DNA from: Rhodobacter aestuarii
GTDB lineage: Bacteria; Pseudomonadota; Alphaproteobacteria; Rhodobacterales; Rhodobacteraceae
Reading direction: 5' to 3'
NCBI RefSeq assembly: GCF_900156655.1
Contig: NZ_FTOG01000011.1
Coordinates: forward strand, 1-64,000
Length of the DNA stretch: 64,000 bases
This document shows, piece after piece, positions 59,301-64,000 of the stretch. The position numbers and the translations under genes are program-made. Below the pieces are notes generated by a model. The model did not search any database. It was given only the letters and a program-made list of their open reading frames with translations, and was not told the DNA's origin. Each line of letters opens with the position of its first letter. The first letter of the stretch is position 1.

Positions 59301-60123
59301 TTTGCCAGCTTTCGATGATTTGCACCGCTTCCTCAGCGGTTTCGACAAAGTTCATCAACTCAAGATCCTCGCGCGCAATGGTGCCAGCCTCGGCCAGCAT
59401 ATCCCAGTTGACGACATTCTTCCAAAAATCGACGCCAAACAGAATGAGCGGGATCCGCTTCATCCGATGGGTCTGGATCAGAGTCAGCGTCTCAAACATT
59501 TCATCAAGCGTGCCAAAGCCACCCGGAAAGACGCAAACCGCCTTGGCCCGCATCAGGAAATGCATCTTACGAATGGCGAAATAGTGGAAGTTGAAGCACA
59601 AATCCGGCGTGACATAGGGGTTGGGGGCCTGTTCATGCGGCAGCACGATGTTGAGCCCAATGGACTGCCCGCCCGCCTCATGCGCCCCACGGTTGCCCGC
59701 CTCCATCACGCCCGGGCCACCGCCGGTGCAAATGACATATTCGCGGCCATATTGTGCCATCGAAATTTCGGTCATCCGGCGGGCGAATTTTAGCGCCTCG
59801 TCATAGTAGCGGCTGAGTTCCGCCAAGGCGGGCGTTTTGGCACTGTCTTTCTGCGCGGGGTCCGGGATGCGCGCCCCGCCAAACATCACGACCGTGCTTT
59901 CCACCCCGCGCTCATCCATGATGAGTTCGGGCTTAAGCAGTTCCAGCTGCAACCGCACCGGCCGCAACTCTTCGCGCATCATGAAGCCATCATCGGCGAA
60001 GGCAAGCTTATAGGCGGGCGCACGGGTTTGTGGGGTATCGGGGGTGTCTTTCGCCGCGCGCGCATCCATCATGCTGTCGCGAAACGGGTGGGACCGGCTG
60101 TCGTCTTTCATGATTGGGCTCAT
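59287..60123 (-). CDS. LOG-family (TIGR00730-like) Rossmann-fold protein
   Basis: A 278-residue cytoplasmic protein. The motifs CTGGGPGVMEAGNRGAHEAGGQ near residue 135 and FPGGFGTLDEMFETLTLIQT near 200 are the PGGXGTXXE class signature of cytokinin riboside 5'-monophosphate phosphoribohydrolases (LOG), often mis-called lysine decarboxylase. Bacterial members hydrolyse AMP or cytokinin nucleotides. ATG 60123 and ATG 60111 are both possible starts; neither has a good ribosome binding site. Its start codon touches the dapD -35 box. Confidence 0.82.
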   Translation of the reverse strand: MSPIMKDDSRSHPFRDSMMDARAAKDTPDTPQTRAPAYKLAFADDGFMMREELRPVRLQLELLKPELIMDERGVESTVVMFGGARIPDPAQKDSAKTPALAELSRYYDEALKFARRMTEISMAQYGREYVICTGGGPGVMEAGNRGAHEAGGQSIGLNIVLPHEQAPNPYVTPDLCFNFHYFAIRKMHFLMRAKAVCVFPGGFGTLDEMFETLTLIQTHRMKRIPLILFGVDFWKNVVNWDMLAEAGTIAREDLELMNFVETAEEAVQIIESWQNGAA

Positions 60124-60151
60124 TGCACGAAGGGATTTCCCCAACTATAGG
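60123..60151 (+). promoter_or_regulatory. Promoter of dapD
   Basis: TTGCAC and TATAGG are separated by exactly 17 bases, giving a predicted start near 60158 and a 34-base leader. The -35 box begins at the first base of the divergent LOG-family start codon. Confidence 0.72.
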
Positions 60152-60191
60152 GGGAAAAACCTGAATGCCACCTGAAAGAGGAGCCTCTCCC

Positions 60192-61019
60192 ATGTCGAAT
60201 GCCATGCTTGAAGCCGCGATTGAAGCTGCATGGGAGGTGCGCGACACGATCACCCCCTCGACCGGCGGAGAAACGCGCGAAGCGATCGAAGCCACGCTTG
60301 AAGCGCTCGACAAAGGTGTTTTGCGGGTGGCCGAAAAGCAAGACGACGGCAATTGGCATGTGAACCAATGGGCCAAAAAGGCGGTGCTACTGGGCTTCCG
60401 TCTGAAAGACATGGAACAGCATGACGGCGGCCCGCAAGGCGGCCATTGGTGGGACAAGGTCGATAGCAAATTCAAAGGCTGGGGCGAGCAAGAATGGCAA
60501 GCTGCGGGCTTTCGTGCGGTGCCGCACTGCATCGTGCGCCGCTCGGCCTATATCGCCAAAGGCGCGGTGCTGATGCCGAGCTTCGTCAACCTTGGCGCCT
60601 ATGTCGATGAAGGCACGATGGTCGATACTTGGGTCACCGTCGGTTCTTGCGCGCAAATCGGCAAAAACGTGCACCTTTCGGGCGGTGTTGGCATTGGCGG
60701 CGTGCTCGAGCCGATGCAAGCGGGCCCGACGATCATTGAAGACAACTGCTTCATCGGCGCGCGTTCGGAAGTGGTCGAGGGCTGCATCGTGCGCGAAGGC
60801 TCGGTGCTTGGCATGGGCGTCTTCATCGGCAAATCGACCAAGATCGTCGACCGTGAAACCGGCGAAGTGATGTATGGCGAAGTGCCGCCCTATTCGGTCG
60901 TGGTGGCCGGGTCGATGCCCTCCAAAGGCGGGATCAACCTTTACTGCGCCGTGATCGTGAAACGGGTCGATGCGCAGACCCGCTCGAAAACCGGTATCAA
61001 CGAGCTTTTGCGGGACTAA
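60192..61019 (+). CDS. dapD: 2,3,4,5-tetrahydropyridine-2,6-dicarboxylate N-succinyltransferase
   Basis: Succinylates tetrahydrodipicolinate in the lysine and diaminopimelate pathway. The 275 residues are the standard length. The left-handed beta-helix hexapeptide repeats are obvious from about residue 115 ([42 protein letters not shown]). AGGAG precedes the ATG at 60192. Two small genes follow at once, so it heads a three-gene unit. Confidence 0.96.
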   Translation: MSNAMLEAAIEAAWEVRDTITPSTGGETREAIEATLEALDKGVLRVAEKQDDGNWHVNQWAKKAVLLGFRLKDMEQHDGGPQGGHWWDKVDSKFKGWGEQEWQAAGFRAVPHCIVRRSAYIAKGAVLMPSFVNLGAYVDEGTMVDTWVTVGSCAQIGKNVHLSGGVGIGGVLEPMQAGPTIIEDNCFIGARSEVVEGCIVREGSVLGMGVFIGKSTKIVDRETGEVMYGEVPPYSVVVAGSMPSKGGINLYCAVIVKRVDAQTRSKTGINELLRD

Positions 61020-61022
61020 ACC

Positions 61023-61286
61023 ATGATCCTTTCGCTGGCAGGGAAAATCCGCGATGCGGTGAATGGGACGGAAATCCCGCACCACATTCGCGGTGGGTTG
61101 ATGATGATTGATGTCGTCTCGATCGCGCTGTTTCAGATTTGGGGCCTCGAAAAGATGACGGCGATGGTCGAAGCGGCTGAACCCGGGGAATGGATCCCCG
61201 GCGCGGCGCTTGTGGCCTATGCCGTAGTTTTTGTCTGGCTGCTGCTGACCGCGCTTAAATCCACCAAGCGCCCGGCGAAGGTCTAA
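61023..61286 (+). CDS. Small two-segment membrane protein of unknown function
   Basis: An 87-residue protein with two hydrophobic segments (GLMMIDVVSIALFQIWGL and ALVAYAVVFVWLLLTAL) and a basic C-terminus, KSTKRPAKV. It starts three bases after the dapD stop and ends one base before the next start, so it is almost certainly co-transcribed with dapD. No family is recognised. Confidence 0.7.
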   Translation: MILSLAGKIRDAVNGTEIPHHIRGGLMMIDVVSIALFQIWGLEKMTAMVEAAEPGEWIPGAALVAYAVVFVWLLLTALKSTKRPAKV

Positions 61287-61287
61287 G

Positions 61288-61641
61288 ATGTCCGAAACTC
61301 CGGAAAAGCCCGAAAAGAAAAAACGCCCCCAGCAGGTCTACACCCTGCTGGTGGAGGTGGGCCGTTGTGAAAATGATGGCCTGCCCAAAGGCGCCACCGG
61401 GGCCGGGCTTTTGTGCTACGCCAGCGGTGTGGATGAGGCAGAAGCCGTGCGCGAAACGGTGGCGATTTTGAAGCAAGCCGATCTCGCGCCGCTCGATGTA
61501 ACCGGCTACGGCACACTCGCGGAACGCGAAAAGGCGGGCGACGAAATCCCCGAGGAAGAAAAAGCCTTGATGGCCCGCGCCTTGGAAGAAAACTCTGTGA
61601 TCGTGGCGCAAATGACCCCGTTCATGGGGGAAAAAGGCTAG
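61288..61641 (+). CDS. 117-residue conserved-type protein of unknown function
   Basis: A soluble protein with a charged, Lys/Glu-rich N-terminus and a globular middle (VYTLLVEVGRCENDGLPKG, LLCYASGVDEAEAVRETVAIL). It has no signal peptide or membrane segment. Position immediately after the membrane protein gene, one base apart, suggests a shared transcript with dapD. Function unknown. Confidence 0.7.
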   Translation: MSETPEKPEKKKRPQQVYTLLVEVGRCENDGLPKGATGAGLLCYASGVDEAEAVRETVAILKQADLAPLDVTGYGTLAEREKAGDEIPEEEKALMARALEENSVIVAQMTPFMGEKG

Positions 61642-61672
61642 GCATTTCCCCGCCCGGCGCTTGGCGCGATTG

Positions 61673-61700
61673 TTGCCAGACCGCTTTGACCTGCTACACT
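61673..61700 (+). promoter_or_regulatory. Putative promoter of the lytic transglycosylase gene
   Basis: TTGCCA and TACACT are separated by 16 bases. The predicted start near 61707 lies 24 bases before the ATG at 61731. Confidence 0.5.
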
Positions 61701-61730
61701 GTTTCGAAACAGCGAACAGTCGGGCAGGTC

Positions 61731-62993
61731 ATGAAACACGCATTAAAACCCCTTGCAATCACCCTATTTGCCCTTTCTGGCATGGCAGCCTGTAGTGGCC
61801 CGCTGGAGGGTGGCGGATCGGGCGGCAGCAGCATTGCCGCTATTCCGCGTGTAGATGCGGCCACGCAACAGGGCTTGGATGAGTGGGTGATGAACTTCAA
61901 ACCTCGTGCCATGGCGGCGGGGATTTCTGAGGCCACGTGGAACCGCGCCATGCGCAACGTGCCCTACAACCCCAAGGTGATCGAGCGCGACCGCTTCCAA
62001 GCCGAATTCTCTAAGCCGATCTGGGATTATCTGGACAGTGCCGCTTCACCCGAACGGGTGGCGGAGGGGCGCAAAATGCTTGCGCAGCATGACCGACTTT
62101 TGCGCGAGATTGAGGCGCGCTACGGCGTTGAAAAAGAGGTTGTCGTCGCGATCTGGGGGATGGAATCGCGCTATGGTAGCCGCCGAGGCGACACGTTGAT
62201 CATTCCCGCGCTCGCCACTTTGGCGCATGACGGGCGGCGCGGCGCATTCTTTGAAAGCCAGCTCATTGGCGCGCTGAAGATCATCCAATCGGGCGATATC
62301 GACCCCGCGCAGATGACCGGGTCTTGGGCTGGCGCAATGGGGCATACCCAATTCATCCCCACCTCTTATTTGTCGTTTGCGGTCGATTTTACCGGCGATG
62401 GCAAACGCGATATCTGGTCAGACAATCCCGCCGATGCGCTGGCCTCCACCGCCGCTTATTTGGCACGCTCGGGCTGGTCAAAAGGCCAGCCTTGGGGGGT
62501 TGAAGTCATCTTGCCAAAAGACTTCAACCTTGGCCTGACCGGGAAGGGGGTGAAGAAATCTCCGTCCGACTGGGCCGATCTTGGTGTGCGCGCCGCAGCA
62601 GGCGGTAAGGTGGCAAACTACGGCGCAGCTTCGATCTTGCTGCCCGCCGGGGCCGAGGGGCCCGCACTGATGATCTTTGACAATTTCCGCGCGATATCGC
62701 GCTACAACAACGCCGATTCTTACGTGATTGGCGTGGGGCATTTGGCGGACCGGATCAAAGGTCAGGGACCGTTCAAAACCCCATGGCCGCGTGAGGGCCG
62801 CGCGCTCACCGAGGCCGAGAAGATCGAAGTGCAGGAACGGCTCACCGCAGCGGGTTATGACACGCAGGGCCATGACGGGTTGATTGGCCCGAATACGATT
62901 TCTGCCGTGGCCGCATGGCAACGCGCCAATGGCGTGAAGGCCGATGGTTGGGTGACACTGAAGCTGCTTGAGGCGCTTCGCCGCGGCGGTTAA
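61731..62993 (+). CDS. MltB-type lytic murein transglycosylase lipoprotein
   Basis: A 420-residue envelope protein that cleaves peptidoglycan. The lipobox GMAACS lies at residue 20, giving a lipidated N-terminus. The transglycosylase catalytic segment VVAIWGMESRYGSRRGD near residue 130 contains the acidic catalytic residue, followed by GSWAGAMGHTQFIPTSYL. The C-terminal 65 residues form a peptidoglycan-binding domain (LTAAGYDTQGHDGLIGPNTISAVAAWQ). It overlaps the convergent EamA gene by four bases. Confidence 0.93.
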   Translation: MKHALKPLAITLFALSGMAACSGPLEGGGSGGSSIAAIPRVDAATQQGLDEWVMNFKPRAMAAGISEATWNRAMRNVPYNPKVIERDRFQAEFSKPIWDYLDSAASPERVAEGRKMLAQHDRLLREIEARYGVEKEVVVAIWGMESRYGSRRGDTLIIPALATLAHDGRRGAFFESQLIGALKIIQSGDIDPAQMTGSWAGAMGHTQFIPTSYLSFAVDFTGDGKRDIWSDNPADALASTAAYLARSGWSKGQPWGVEVILPKDFNLGLTGKGVKKSPSDWADLGVRAAAGGKVANYGAASILLPAGAEGPALMIFDNFRAISRYNNADSYVIGVGHLADRIKGQGPFKTPWPREGRALTEAEKIEVQERLTAAGYDTQGHDGLIGPNTISAVAAWQRANGVKADGWVTLKLLEALRRGG

Positions 62994-63868
62994 GGCCGCG
63001 CGACGGGGCTTTGTTTGGAAAGCTGCACCGCCAAAATCCCAGCCGCAATCACCGCCACGCCAAGAAGATCGAGCCAACCCAACCGCTCGCCCAACACGGC
63101 GGCGGCAATCGCCACGCCAAAGAACGGGTTGAGGAAGTGGAAGGTCGCCGCCTTCACCGCCCCGATCCGTGCCACCAGCCGGAACCAGACCCAAGTCGCC
63201 AAAAGCCCAGGAATCAGCGTGGTGTAAAGGAAGGCGAGCGTCAGCCGCGTGGTGGGCACGACATGCCAGCTTTCAGTGAAGGCTGAGACGGTGGCGAGAG
63301 AGATCGCACCGACAAACATCTGCAAGCCCACGATCATCAGCACATTGCCGCTAGAGGTCGCTCCGCGCACCGAAAGTGTGGCGACCGAAAGCGCAAAAGC
63401 CGCAATGAAACAGAGCGCCAACCCAACCGGGTCCACCCCGCCCGAAAGCCGCGCGCCCATGATGATGGAGACGCCCACGACACCAGCAAAGAGTCCCGCA
63501 AGACCGAGCGGGCGCACCTTATCGCCAAACACAACACGGCCCATGAGCGCCACCATCAGCGGCATGGTCGAAGCGATGATCGAAGCAACCGACGCCTGTA
63601 CCCATTGCATCGCTACGAAGTTGAGCCCCAGATAGAGCGCGTTCTGGCAGAGACCGAAAATCAACGTGGCCCGCCATTGCGCACGGCTCAGCCGCCAGCT
63701 TTGCCCCATGGCCAGCGCGATCCCGACCCCGATCAGCCCAGAGATCAGAAACCGCCCAGACAGCGCGAGCAAAGGCGGCGCTTCGGCCACGATCATCCGC
63801 GCCGAGGTGAAGGCCGAAGACCACATAAGCGCAAAGGCCAAGCCCATCAAAATGGCGCGGATATCCAT
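62990..63868 (-). CDS. DMT-superfamily (EamA) transporter
   Basis: A 292-residue membrane protein with ten hydrophobic segments arranged as two EamA repeats. The first begins MDIRAILMGLAFALMWSSAFTSARM and the second ends GVAIAAAVLGERLGWLDLLGVAVIAAGI. Members export amino acids or other small metabolites; the substrate is unknown. GAGGA precedes the ATG at 63868. The palindrome at 63935-63955 lies 67 bases upstream. Confidence 0.9.
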   Translation of the reverse strand: MDIRAILMGLAFALMWSSAFTSARMIVAEAPPLLALSGRFLISGLIGVGIALAMGQSWRLSRAQWRATLIFGLCQNALYLGLNFVAMQWVQASVASIIASTMPLMVALMGRVVFGDKVRPLGLAGLFAGVVGVSIIMGARLSGGVDPVGLALCFIAAFALSVATLSVRGATSSGNVLMIVGLQMFVGAISLATVSAFTESWHVVPTTRLTLAFLYTTLIPGLLATWVWFRLVARIGAVKAATFHFLNPFFGVAIAAAVLGERLGWLDLLGVAVIAAGILAVQLSKQSPVARP

Positions 63869-63934
63869 ATTTTCCTCATCGCTGGAAGAACGTCCGAGCA
63901 GGGAAGCCAAATTTGCTCCGCTCCGACAAGAAAA

Positions 63935-63955
63935 AACCTGTATGCAATACAGGTT
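63935..63955. promoter_or_regulatory. Perfect palindromic operator-like site upstream of the EamA gene
   Basis: AACCTGTAT and ATACAGGTT are nine-base perfect arms around GCA. The GTAT/ATAC core resembles sites of GntR-type regulators. It could control the transporter gene, a divergent gene beyond the window edge, or both. Confidence 0.5.
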
Positions 63956-64000
63956 CATTTCCCGCGGCGCCCAAGAAAAAAGGCCGCCCTGCCGATGCAG

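Noticed and set aside
63959-64000. Start of a further gene at the right edge
   Set aside because: Only 42 bases with no recognisable coding signal on either strand.

Overview
The window reads as a chromosomal segment of a Rhodobacteraceae (Rhodobacter-like) alphaproteobacterium. The evidence is the high-GC, gene-dense layout, the rpsL-rpsG-fusA-tuf string, the rimP-nusA-ylxR/L7Ae-infB operon, an imuA-imuB-dnaE2 mutagenesis cassette, a DUF4170 gene in the lpxK-waaA cluster, and short G-rich palindromic repeats that I associate with this family. No tRNA, rRNA, CRISPR array or intact insertion sequence was recognised. The species cannot be named from the sequence alone.

Layout. 1-3149 (minus): start of tuf, then fusA, rpsG and rpsL, with a strong promoter at 3348-3376. 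3408-6561 (minus): four overlapping genes for lipid or polyprenyl-linked sugar modification (PAP2 phosphatase, GT39 transferase, LAB_N membrane protein, GT2 transferase). 6741-12080: an orphan HPt protein, ilvA, argG, a Mog-type molybdenum cofactor protein, ubiG and a proline iminopeptidase. 12101-17692: the rimP-nusA-ylxR-infB operon behind a leader holding two hairpins, the second a complete intrinsic terminator. 17724-20776 (minus): a 46-residue protein with two PhaR-like boxes upstream, mutT, argJ with an unusual coiled-coil N-terminus, and a parvulin. 20814-23674: secA.

24258-31755 is the accessory region. It holds a 1716-residue protein combining a DnaQ-like exonuclease, a RecQ helicase and a UvrD helicase. 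Divergent from it lie an intact SAM methyltransferase and a decayed gene with HIT, phospholipase-D (HKD) and SF2 helicase parts, broken by two in-frame stops, an internal deletion and loss of its 3' end. This is the best candidate for an uncharacterised nucleic-acid-processing or defence module. It abuts the SOS-type imuA-imuB-dnaE2 cassette (31890-37088).

37089-64000 is mostly core: a candidate small RNA (37274-37366), a secreted protein of unknown function, radC, dnaJ-dnaK, alkB, mutY, a DciA-like protein, a DsbA-like oxidoreductase, lpxK-waaA-DUF4170, zapE, a luciferase-like oxidoreductase, folC-accD, a CPBP protease, a TSUP exporter, asparaginase, an IalB-like protein, rlmN, a second GT39 transferase, a LOG-family protein, dapD with two small genes, a lytic transglycosylase and an EamA transporter preceded by a perfect palindromic operator-like site. 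DNA repair and mutagenesis genes (mutT, recQ/uvrD fusion, imuABC, radC, alkB, mutY) are notably frequent in this 64 kb.
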